In this document: piece by piece, positions 12,447-22,750 of the stretch
Layout: each line of letters starts with the position of its first letter
Numbering within the stretch: the first letter of the stretch is position 1
Source: Gamarada debralockiae
Taxonomy: Eukaryota; Ascomycota; Leotiomycetes; Helotiales; Hyphodiscaceae
Direction: 5' to 3'
DNA: 64,000 nucleotides
Assembly (NCBI GenBank): GCA_002803225.1
Contig: NXFV01000163.1
Coordinates: forward strand, 62,001-126,000
Program-made: the position numbers and the translations under genes
Notes under the pieces: model-generated
What the model saw: the letters and a program-made list of their open reading frames with translations, nothing else
Databases searched by the model: none
What the model was told of the DNA's origin: nothing

Positions 12447-15400
12447 ATGGCGTGGGACCACCTCGCGATCAACAGACCGCATCTGGTCTACATAATCCTC
12501 GGCGGTTTTACCTCCCTATTTATGCTGTGTTCCTCCTTCATCAAGGAGCGTCTCTACATAGGAGAAGCAACCGTCGCTACCATCTGCGGCGTCATCTTTG
12601 GCCCCCACGCCGCGAACCTGATCAACCCTGGAACATGGGGCAACACCGATCAAGTCACGCTCGAGTTCTCGCGCATCGTCCTCGTCGTCCAATGTTTCGC
12701 CGTCGGAGTCGAGTTGCCGAAATACTACATGGAGAAGCATTGGAGGAGCGTGGTGTTCTTGTTGATACCTGTCATGACGTTTGGATGGCTGATCACAAGT
12801 CTGTTTATTTGGTGGATGGTACCCCCTCTCAATTGGCTGCAGAGTCTGTGCTGTGCGGCTTGCGTTACTGCCACCGATCCCGTTCTTGCCAGTTCAGTGG
12901 TCGGTAAGGGCAAATTCGCGAAGAGGGTACCGAAGCATCTGAGAGATCTGTTGTCTGCGGAGTCAGGGTGTAACGATGGAATGGCATTCCCGTTCATCTA
13001 TCTCGCGCTCTATCTCATTGCTTACAGACCAAATGCGGGCGAGGTGGCTTTCAATTGGATCTGCATCACCATTCTCTACGAATGTGTCTTTGGAGCTATC
13101 TACGGATTCCTTATCGGGTACATTGGCAGACATGGCATCAAGTACGCCGAGAGGCATGATCTGGTTGACAGAGAGAGTTTCCTCGTGTTCTACTTCGTCC
13201 TGGCCCTTTTCTGTGCTGGCTCTGGTAGTATCTTGGGAGTCGATGATCTGCTTGTTGGCTTCGCAGCAGGTGTCGGTTTCTCCAATGATGGTTGGTTTAC
13301 ACAGAAGACTGAAGAGTCTCACGTCTCCAATGTTATTGATTTGCTGATCAACTTGGCGTATTTCGTGTACCTGGGAACCATCATTCCCTGGGAGCAGTAC
13401 AACAACCCCAGTATGGGCACTACGCCGTGGAGACTGGTTGTCATCGCTCTTTTCGTCATCTTCTTCCGTCGGATTCCCATCATGATGGCTCTGAAACCAC
13501 TAATACCGGACATCAAGACATGGCGAGAAGCACTCTTTGCTGGTCACTTTGGCCCCATTGGAGTTGGTGCCATTTTCGTTGCAATTCTTGCAAGAGCCGA
13601 GCTGGAAACCGGAGGCGCGACTCCGTTGGCATCGTATCCAGATGCTGGCGCTCCAAATGCCAGTCTTGTTGCATTGATTTGGCCTATAACGACTTTCCTC
13701 GTCATTTCTTCAATTATTGTACATGGTTCTTCGATTGCAGTCTTCACTCTAGGCAAGCACATCAATACGTTGGCACTTACAATGTCCTACACTACAGCTG
13801 GTGAAGATGGACCAGGATGGTTGAACAGACTCCCTCGTATCTCATCTACATCAAGATCGCAAGCGAAATCATTTGGATCGGAGACTGATAGAGAAGAACT
13901 CAAGCTGGAAGATATGCCACCTGGAACCTTACCACCGATTGGAATCTCTGGTCAATTCTTGCGTCGCCAGAAGGAAGAAGATAGTCCAAGTCATCACGGC
14001 AGCAGATCTTCCTCTCTGATCCCACGACGACGAAAGAAGAAGTGGGATGATGGACGTGGTCCTGGTGGTCCCATCAGTCAGTCGGCTATCTATCCTCAAC
14101 GACGAAGTCAAAGTGCGCACCAGAGTGAGCGCACGTCTGATACGTTGACACCGGGCGAAAACTCTCCGGATAACGAGAAGGATGAGGAGAGAGTTGGTGA
14201 TGGACATGAGAAAGACGACGATGACTTGAATCTCGAGTCACCTCTTGGCGATGTGCAGCACGACCCTGAAATGGAAGCAATCATGCACAGACACTCGAAT
14301 GAGGAGAAGACCAATCAACATATATCAGATGCCGAGCTTCATCCTCAACACGCAAATGTATACAATGAAGGCGACGATATCATCATTGAGAATGATGATG
14401 GAGATGTCTTGACTACGGAAGAGTCACCTCGAGCGGAGAGACGCCTCCAGAAAGCGAAGGAGATGGAAAAGGAGCTGAAGGAAGATGTTGAGCACCCTAC
14501 TCTTGGGTACAAGAATCTACGCAAGAAGTTGGATGTTTGGAGACATAAGGATGAGCACACCGAAGGCGAAAGTCACGGCAAGCCTAAAGGGAAACATCCT
14601 CAGAGAAAACGCGGCCCAGCATTGGCGTACCAATTCGGTAACACCGTAAGTTTCTCTTATGCAATATTGTTTCTGACATCCGCTAATCATTGGAACAGAT
14701 CATCGTAGAAGACGAAGACGGCGAAGTAGTCAAAACCTATGAATTGCCTTCCAAACCTAAAAATCAACAAGAAGAGCCCGCAGTAGGAGCTCCCATCCGC
14801 CAAGGCGTCAAGCGCGTAGGAACCTGGACCGGTCTGGGCGCCAACGCTCAAGAAACCCAAGCTCAAGCTGAGTCCAGCAAAGCAGGCCCCCCCTTGACAT
14901 CCACAAGGCCCGAAGGCGTCCGCCAAGGTCTCTCACGAATGGGCACCTGGGGTTTTGGAGGCAAGAATTCCGAAGTTGCCAAAAATGAGAAAGCCGCAGA
15001 TCCCTCCGACGAAGACGATGATCGCCGCATTCGATTCACGATTGGTGGTGCGGGGCGACGGTTGACGAAAGATGATTTCTTGAAGGAGATTCAGAGCTTA
15101 GACCCAAAAACTAGATGTGAGGTAGTGGAAGAGAGTGATGCGCCTGCTGCTATGAAAGCGATGGCGAAGAAGGACGCGAGTACGGATAGTCCAGGTACGA
15201 GTCGATTGTTCGAAGCGAAACATACTCAGGCTGCGGCTGGGAAGGGGGAAGCGAAGAGTGTGGATGCGGAGAGTAGTGAGGACGCGGAGGATAGACCCCC
15301 GGAGAAAAGACGAAAGGAAGTGGTGGAGCTGGCGAAGGGGGAAAACGATACTCCGGCTGGGAAGTCTACGACTACGCGTACGGCAACGAAGACATCGAGT

Positions 15401-15787
15401 GGTAATGAACCGGAATCCGCGGCGGAGAGGAAGAGAAGGGAGAAGGCGCTTAGAGGTGTAGATGATGTAACGGATGCGCAGAGGGGTCGCTCGCCTACTC
15501 GCGATGAACCTGTTCAGCAACAAGAGACTGCAGCTGATCGGAGAAGACGATTGGCTATGGAGGATGATGGCCTAGGTAGGGGGGTGGGTGGTGGGAGTCA
15601 GAGAGTGCAATCTCCTGGTATCGAAGGCGAATCTGCGGCTGAGAGAAGACGCAGAGAAGCTGCGCTTGGTATAGGTACCGACAATCAGGAGGACAGCGAC
15701 GATGATGATACGCCTCGTATTCCGCCGCCGGTCGCGAGAAGTCGAGGGATTCGCTTTGCGCAGAGTCCGGTGAGAGGGAAGAAGTGA
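12447..15787 (+). CDS. NHA1: plasma-membrane Na+/H+ antiporter, NHA1/Sod2 type
   Basis: Exons 12447-14645 and 14699-15787 give 1095 aa. The 53-nt intron has GTAAGT, GCTAAT and ACAG. Residues 1-440 form the multi-pass exchanger domain, with TATDPVLASSVVGKGKFA and GCNDGMAFPF (the conserved acidic ion site) and VDDLLVGFAAG. The remainder is a very long hydrophilic cytoplasmic tail, as in fungal Nha1 proteins. It contains RIRFTIGGAGRRLTKDDF and three spaced copies of an AAERRRRE-like motif. Fungal Nha1/Sod2 exports Na+, Li+ and K+ in exchange for protons and supports salt tolerance and pH homeostasis. ATG 12447 begins directly before the conserved DHLAINRPHLVYI segment. No defects are seen. Confidence 0.93.
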
Positions 15788-16173
15788 TTGAGATAATTTG
15801 CAAGGAAAACGGCGTTCGTACATGTTTTGAATGGATTGCTGCGACATTTGGAAGTATGAAAAATATTCGTTGAGGCTACTACAGCGTTCTGGATGGAGGA
15901 GTCAACTACTTGCATAGCGTTTTCTCACATTTTAAGACGAAGATGAAGCGAGTTGTGGATAGGCATCAAAATGTTTGATGAGTGATGGAAGTTGAAGTTG
16001 TAATTATGGTAATGGGTATTATAATATGAAAGTATGACTGAAGCAATTCGTACTGTACCCTACCTTTTCATGGTTGAAGCTTTTGCTTTCTCTTCGCTGA
16101 ATGTGGCAATCTCAGCCTGAGCCTTAACCTCAGCCGCAGAAAAGTCCAACATCTCCCCGCATCCACACCCTTC
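15788..16173. other. intergenic stretch
   Basis: 3' flank of the antiporter gene and 5' flank of the next locus. Nothing else is recognised. Confidence 0.4.
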
Positions 16174-16831
16174 ATGATGGAGTTCAGGAAGTCCTACGTG
16201 AATGATTGTAACATGACATCTGTTGCTGTGAGAAGCCCCGGTGTTTTCTATATTGAGCTGACGGGTCTAGGATGCCATCGTCACGCAAGTGGCAATCACT
16301 GCGTTGTCATTGCCATATCTCAGCCAGACGCACTGGGTAGCACGAGCCTGCTTCGTAATCAGTCTGGTGTCGGGTACACTATGTGTATTCTTTGCTATGC
16401 TTCTCCAAAGAACAATGGGCAGTCTCTATGATGCACGATCCATCCGAGCCTGGCTCTCAAATCTTGATACTTTCCCGTCAGTGCAGGAAACGGGACTCAT
16501 CGTTGCAGCTACCAGGAAGTCTCTCGTCGAGGCGGCAACGTAGAGCATGAAACGTTCTACCTCGAAACCAAGTATGCCTGAGTTCGATAAGGCACAACGA
16601 CAGGACGGCATCGCGTCCGTGTTTTCTGCAATGGTTCTCGAGACGCCGTCGTCCATGATCAATATCACACTCAGCGCCTTTTTGATCGATCTTGCTACCT
16701 ACTTTGGATTTCTCTGGACGCGCAATTTAGATACCAATGCTGGACCAAGAAATTCGAGAGACGTCTTCATTACATTCATCATTGCGGTGGTTTGCTACAT
16801 CGGAGCGTACTCGGTTCCACGGGGCGATTAA
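16174..16831 (+). pseudogene. small multi-pass membrane protein interrupted by TAG
   Basis: Exon 16174-16227 joins exon 16271 onward through a 43-nt intron (GTGAGA, GCTGAC, TCTAG). The spliced frame reads DAIVTQVAITALSLPYLS and further hydrophobic segments, then meets TAG at 16541-16543. The same frame then continues for 95 codons with FGFLWTRNLDT and a last membrane segment to the stop at 16829. About four membrane segments are predicted in total. The arrangement, with WTRNLDT near the C-terminus, resembles a fungal hypothetical membrane protein family I know only as uncharacterised. No intron that would remove the TAG is convincing. It may be a recent nonsense allele, or the N-terminal 108 aa may still be made. 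Confidence 0.5.
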
Positions 16832-16909
16832 AAGCAAGGGCGAGCCACCTGTGAGATTGTATGGATAGACTGCGCACTACGATTGATGCTGTGAAGAGGG
16901 ATGGAGTTA

Positions 16910-17161
16910 ATGTCTCTCGCAGTCACAGCTAGACTGTCGCAGGACATCCCGATGGATGAGCGGCTAGTTCCGGAAGCGCAGCATTCGCAAGCTGCGTCGG
17001 TTGTGTCCTCGACGTCTGCAGCTCCACCGCAGCAAACTCGCCTCGATGCTGCTTTGTAGAGTGCTATGGATGCTCACAAGGAGACCAATAAGGCTGAGAA
17101 TTTGCTAACACAGGAGTCCGCGAGAATGCTTGCAACTGCTAAACGAAATAGGCTTGGCTAA
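16910..17161 (+). pseudogene. short interrupted ORF, function unknown
   Basis: ATG 16910 opens 49 codons rich in A, S and Q that stop at TAG 17057-17059. The same frame continues for 33 charged codons (HKETNKAENLLTQES) to TAA 17159. Both halves read like protein, not random sequence, and the break is one C-to-T change from CAG. I do not recognise a family. It could be a degraded gene end or chance. Confidence 0.25.
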
Positions 17162-17412
17162 TGAAGGAGCTTCTAAGTTGTTTCAATTCCTCCTTCATAA
17201 TAAGCGCACAAAGTTGCTGATAACCTTAACCTCAAAAATTACAATGAAAAAACATGAAACTGAATGAGACAAGCTTTAAAACTCCCTTTGAACACCGAGT
17301 GTGTCTCTCATATCCTACACCGGTTCCTAATCTCTCGATTCTCTCTTTTCGCGGACATACATCAATCTCTTTACCTCCTCATTCGTGAACAGTCTCTATG
17401 CGTACTTCATTA

Positions 17413-18076
17413 TCAAGCAGGTGGGAACGGTCCGGGTCCCGGACCAGGTGGCCCTCCTGGAGGAGGAGGCGGCGGCGGGGCGCCTGTCTCTCCATCAGTA
17501 TTTCATACTTTAGTGATTCGCTAGTCTCCAAAGAAACTTACTTTCAGCAGTAGCAGAACTTCCCCTCCTACTCCTCCTTCTCCGCCTCCGCCGCTTCGCC
17601 TGTCTCGCTCGCAGCAAATAAACATAGAACACGCCGAACAAAGCGAGGAAGCCCACTATGAGACCCACAACAATTCCAACAATAGCTCCAGTTGAGATAC
17701 CTGGAGTCTGGACTTTGGTATTTGACGAGGAAGTAGGGACAGCGTATGTAGTGGGTTGAAGATTGCCATCACTGCTGGTTGGGAAGGAGTCGCCAAGAAG
17801 GACCGTCGTGGTATACGTTGTGTAGGGTAGTGTTACTGAGAGGGTTACGTATTCGTAGCCATTGTCTTTTTCGTTGACGCCGATCGGATGTGTGGGGACT
17901 GGTGGAGAGATGTCATTGGTTGAAGCCGCCAGAATGATTGTTTGGACGGCATTGGTCGTAGGAGAAGATCTGGCAAGAGCGATGTCACTTGACGAGTCTC
18001 GAGGGAGATGATTCACCAAGGAAGTTTGACTTGGTGAACTTGATAATCTGCTGGAGATTTGGAATGCGGGCGACAT
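17413..18076 (-). CDS. single-pass membrane protein with Ser/Thr-rich ectodomain
   Basis: Exons 18076-17542 and 17483-17413 give 201 aa. The 58-nt intron (GTAAGT ... GACAG) switches into a proline/glycine tail (SAPPPPPPPGG) ending at TGA 17413. Residues 1-130 are rich in S, T and P and include VTLSVTLPYTTYTTTVLLG. A transmembrane helix (GAIVGIVVGLIVGFLALFG) is followed at once by a run of arginines, predicting an outside N-terminus and a basic cytosolic tail. There is no cleavable signal peptide at the chosen ATG, the first in the frame. The plan matches the gene at 34965-35774, so the two are likely paralogues. It could be a cell-wall-facing sensor-like protein; that is inference only. Confidence 0.7.
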
Positions 18077-18633
18077 AGGAGTGCTGGCTGGTACAGCTAC
18101 TTCCCAATGCAACAGAATGACCCACTATACAATCTGAATATTCTGCACGATGATCATCTCAAAAAGTTCTGGAATATCGATCAATACATATTATCTCAAA
18201 TAACAATGGAGGTATGAGAAAGACTCAGCCTTGCATCAAATGATTGGTAGTGAAGAAACATCGTGAAGTGGCGCGTTAGGTTGGGTATGCGTGGGAGAGG
18301 AACAGCCCCATGTGGTGTTCGCTGGCACCTGGCAGGGGGGTGAATTAGTTCTTCCGTCCAACCCGTCCAACAGTCCATCCTGCGTTTTCGTGCTGCAGGT
18401 GGTAGTTTTTGGAATGTCATATGTAATGCTGCATGCCGTGCTACTGAAATATTGAGTCGATTGTATTGGGATTGGTGTTTGAGCATTCGTGTGGGAAGAT
18501 TGGAGATGTTGGCCGGCTCAGCACCAAGGACACACCTCCTATTCGTGAGTGGGCCTAAGACGAAATGAATGTATTCTACATTATCTACTCCACAAAAACA
18601 AAATTTCTTAACTCCTTACCCCGTCGGGTCATT
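18077..18633. other. intergenic stretch
   Basis: Between divergent or tail-proximal genes. No ORF with motifs and no repeat is recognised. Confidence 0.4.
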
Positions 18634-21600
18634 TTAAGGCTTCTTATTAACCATAAATACCTCCTCATACTCCCTATATGCCGTAACAGTAGGCAAACCA
18701 TCAAGGCCAAACACCTTCGCAAACCCAGCACAAGCTTCCATCCACAGTCTCTTCGCCTCATCATGTTTCTTCGGATCCGCTAACCTCATCGCTCTTGCCA
18801 AACTCGTCTTGCTCTTCAAAGTCTCCGGATGCAGCTCCCCTAGATTCCTGCAGTTCGCAGAAAAGCAATCGCTGTATAAGTTTCGAGCGGTTTGGTAGTG
18901 ATCGGGTGTCTCCCGCTCGAGTTTGGCTGCTGCAAAGTTGATCTTGCACTGTAGTGTGTTCCTGTGCTCCGGGCCGAATATGAGAGTTAGGGACTTGAGA
19001 GCGTTTGAGTGAATGTCGTCAATATTGTTAAGCTTTGCTGCTCGATCGGCTGGGTACAGATCCTGGCTGCGTTGTTCTGCACGCAAGATTTCTCCTTTCC
19101 ATGTCATGCTGAGAAAAACGTCCGGATGATCGGGGCCTAGGATTGTTGCTCGTCCTTTCAACGCAATCTCAATCGTTCGCACAGCTTCATTATGTAGATT
19201 TGTTGCCTCGGCGCCCGTCGCTTGGCTTGCCCGCAGAGAAAGGACGATTGCGCGGTGGTGAAAGCTGTTCAATTGATCGGGATGGTAGTCGTTTCCCAAT
19301 TGAGTGCCTTTTGTCAAGATGCGTGTTCGCTCCTCGAGGATGAATTTGCTCATTTCGTCCGCCGCTGATAGCCTTCCTCCAAGTCGGAAAATTTCCATGA
19401 GTTGATGCATACTGGTTAAAGTATCCGGATGTGTCTTTGGTTCTAGCCATGGACCGTTCTGCCTGGCAGCGAGCACTGTGCCGTTTAACTTCTCCGCAGC
19501 TCCGTACTTCCCCTGGGCGAAGAGAGCTAGTGCAAGAACGCTGTTGGATGTGAGGACTAGGGGATGCCTGTCCAACAAAGTTTTGCTCAAACCATTTGAA
19601 CAATCCAGCAGTAACTTCTCTACCTCTTCGTAGTCCCCGAGAGTAAGAGCTTTCGCGAATAGCAAAGATGCAAAAATAATCTTGCTGTGAAGTGTCTCTG
19701 GGTGTTGTAGTCCCATTACCGTTCCCCTGCTGTGAAACGCGTGTTGGATATGGTGAAGACCTTCGTCGAACTTTCCTGCCTTCATCAAAACTTCTGCCAG
19801 GGTATGGGCACTGGTCAGAGTATCCCGATGATCCGGACCAAGATGTTTGGTTTTCATTGCAAGGGCATCTCGACTCTGTCCTTCGGCATCCTTGTACTTT
19901 CCTTTCAGCATCAACGCAACTGTTGAAAAATCTCCGAGTCAGTAATTGCTCAGTAGAGTTGAAGGATTAGGAGTTAAGTGGGTTCTATGAGTTCCGAGAT
20001 ATTCTCCTATATTCCAAAAATATGCTCTTTGAAGGAATTTTTATCCTTAGAACTCGGGAACTCGCACAGAATAGGAAAGGAGTACTCCGTGAAACACATA
20101 CCGGCATAATCATTCATACTTCGCCAGTGATCGGCACCGCTGAGCAACCCCGATGTTCGAATGTCGTTGAGCAGTTTTACAGCAGGGTCATACCCATCCG
20201 TACATTCCGCTAGGTATAGTCTGGCCTGGAATCTCTGCTTTCGAAGCAGAATTCGAGGTGGTAACTTCTCATGATGATATGCCTCAAGTGCGGATCGAAC
20301 GTCCCGATATCGCGCCAATGAATCAAGTATCGACAGCTTGTTCTCAAGAATATGGAGATGTTGTGCCGGAATAGGATTGGGCAGAGTCTCGTTCGCTTTG
20401 GAGGCCAGTTTCAGGGCTTTTGCATAATCACCCTCTTGTAGGAAGAAGCGGGAGTCTTTGTCTTGGATGGCGGCCACAGTAACTCTTAGAGAGTCAGTTT
20501 GTACTTTGAAGCTGGAGAGTATTGAAGGAAACCAGGTTGCCCACCAGTCTCTTTGTTTGCACTCCGCGCCAGGATACTGCTTTGAAAACTCGATCAAGAT
20601 ATCTTCGTGCCATTTTCTCTCCTGTTTGATGTCCGGATCATCGGGTTTGCGCTCATCCATATCGAGCATCTTCTTGATAGCGAGAAACACAAGTGGATGA
20701 AGAGTCAAACTGTCGTCTTCCGTCCGCGCCAGCAGGAAATGGCCTTTGAGGATGCCCATGGTAATGATCATGTCCAATGGATCAACTGACCCAAAAATCG
20801 AGGGTGGAACAGAAGTGCCTCCCAAAAAGTATAGCTGGAATAGGATGCGCGTATGGTCTGGGTACGCTTCTCGGAAGGCCTTCACGTCGAAGACCCCCCT
20901 GCAAATGATCGACGTCTGATCATCAAATTTCAAACGAGACTCTTGTCTACTGAAGAGGCGCAGGCTGATTTCCTCGCTTTTCTGGTATAGATCGAGAAGT
21001 TGAGAGATCTGCATCCCACTATTGTTGAGGAAGCTCGATAGCTGGATGAGAGCGCGGGGCGAGCAAGCCATCGAGTGGACGACTTGAATAAGTTGATCCT
21101 CTGTCGCTTTCCCGAAAGATATGGGCCCAAGACGCTCTCGGAGAATGGCAATCGAAGCATTCACTTCGAGGCCATGGAGTTCGCAGATATCGCGAGGCCC
21201 AGCCACAAGACTCCCGTCCTGGACATTTCTCGAAAGTGCGATGATGCTTCCTTTGAATTCCTCGAGTTGATTGATCAACGGGTGAGTGAACGACCCAAAA
21301 ACAAGCTTGAACCTATCGCCAGGATCCAAAACGAGAAGACACCCAGCACTATGTTCCGTTGTCAGGAACTTATCCAAATGCGCTGGCGATTCTCCCCCAA
21401 GGCGTTCGAGTCCAAACCAGAAAATCGATGTGTCTGGAGACATTTCATGTAGCCTGTAGACGAATTCCGTAACTAGTGCAGATTTCCTACCAAGAGGTCA
21501 GTATCATCATTCAACCCTTCAGAATCATGCGAGACGACTCACCCAATGCCACCGAGCCCAGCAACCGCAATTCTCCCTCTCCGTCCAGGTCTCCAAAGCC

Positions 21601-21931
21601 CAAACAATCTCCCAAGCTCTTCACTCCGCCCAACAAACTTCGGATTCCTCTCATGCGGAACCTCAAATTCGCTTTCTGGAACAGGCTCAGGTATTGATTG
21701 AGTCTTGATCACTTCTTTCTTGACCTCATCGACGTCCTTCTTGACTTCCTCAACCTCTGCTTTGATGTCCTTAACTTCCTTCGTGACCTCGCCCACCAGC
21801 TCTTTCCCTTGACTTTGGACCCGAGCGAAGAGAGTCTCGGTCATTTTTTCGAATGATTCGCTCAATGTCTGGGTTATTTGTGCCATTATTTCGGGCAATT
21901 TTGAGGAGAGGGACTTGTCTTTTGGCGCCAT
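18634..21931 (-). CDS. NLR-like protein: coiled coil, P-loop NTPase, TPR
   Basis: Exons 21931-21543, 21486-20102 and 19919-18634 give 1019 aa. Introns are 56 and 182 nt; the longer has GTATGT, ACTGAC and CAACAG. Residues about 45-90 are a heptad-like charged coiled coil (EVKDIKAEVEEVKKDVDEV). The P-loop GLGGIGKSAL near 125-133 is split by the first intron, which is why unspliced translation ends just before the lysine. A Walker B-like GCLLVLDPGD follows unusually soon, about 50 residues later, so the nucleotide-binding core looks compact. The C-terminal 430 residues are TPR-like repeats with GPDH, G.EHR and HP.TL motifs. Fungal proteins of this type act in non-self recognition. The coiled coil is an uncommon N-terminus here and no effector domain is recognised. 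Confidence 0.85.
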
Positions 21932-22750
21932 GTTGACGAAATGTAGATGAAAACGCTTCAAACAAAGGTGGTCTCTGAATCGTCTGAGGAATCTTGATCA
22001 TGACTGCAATTTATATATTGTCTGAATAGGAAATCCGGGATAAACAAGTTGAGAACCAGGAATACCGAGTATTGAAAATAGAAATTCGTCATCGGGAAAA
22101 GCATGACTCGAAATCAACACATCTTTAATCTTTGTGCGACACAGAGCTAAGACTTCATGTGTCTTGTGTCCACCAAGCCACTCGACTGGTGTGTACTCCC
22201 GACACCGAGTCTAAACTGAGCCTCATATCACCCAGTCCTCGTTCTTCGGAGTCGTGGGGCTGCAGACACCCATTTTTGGCGACGTGCATGAACGCGTTTG
22301 GATGACGGGCAAAGGTATCGATGTGAGATGTCGAGTGAGGCGGGACGACGGAGATTCTTCTGGCGAATCGATAGACTTCTACATTAAGAGGTATGTGAGT
22401 TGTGGTGGTGAGTTGGCACCATGGTAACGGGAGGTCGTTGGGTTGAAACGGAGAAATTTGGCGACTGCCTAAATCACATGATCGTCCTCTGCCTCCACAC
22501 GTGACATACAACATTCCCAGGTTCCATACGCAATGGAGCTTCAATCATTCGTTAAAACATTTAATTTATTGCACATCCAATATCGAATGAGTGTTGTGTA
22601 CATACATTCCATATGCTTCATCAATGATCCTCGTCCTGGACCCCTCCTAAGCGAAGCCCCTATCCGAATCCACAGGAATGGAAATATTGCATCGACATAA
22701 CTTCATCAAGCAGTAGTTTTTCTTCCATTCTTTCTCTTCTGCAGTGCGAC
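21932..22750. other. intergenic stretch
   Basis: Upstream region of the coiled-coil NLR gene and 3' flank of the alcohol oxidase gene. A minus ORF at 22155-22544 (129 codons) has no motif and is not called. Confidence 0.4.

Noticed and set aside
12963..13322. minus-strand ORF inside the antiporter
   Set aside because: Shadow of the Na+/H+ exchanger domain.
17264..17524. plus-strand ORF ending in a Gly/Pro-rich run
   Set aside because: The Gly-rich part is the complement of the proline tail of the minus-strand membrane-protein gene, which has proper splice sites and a paralogue.
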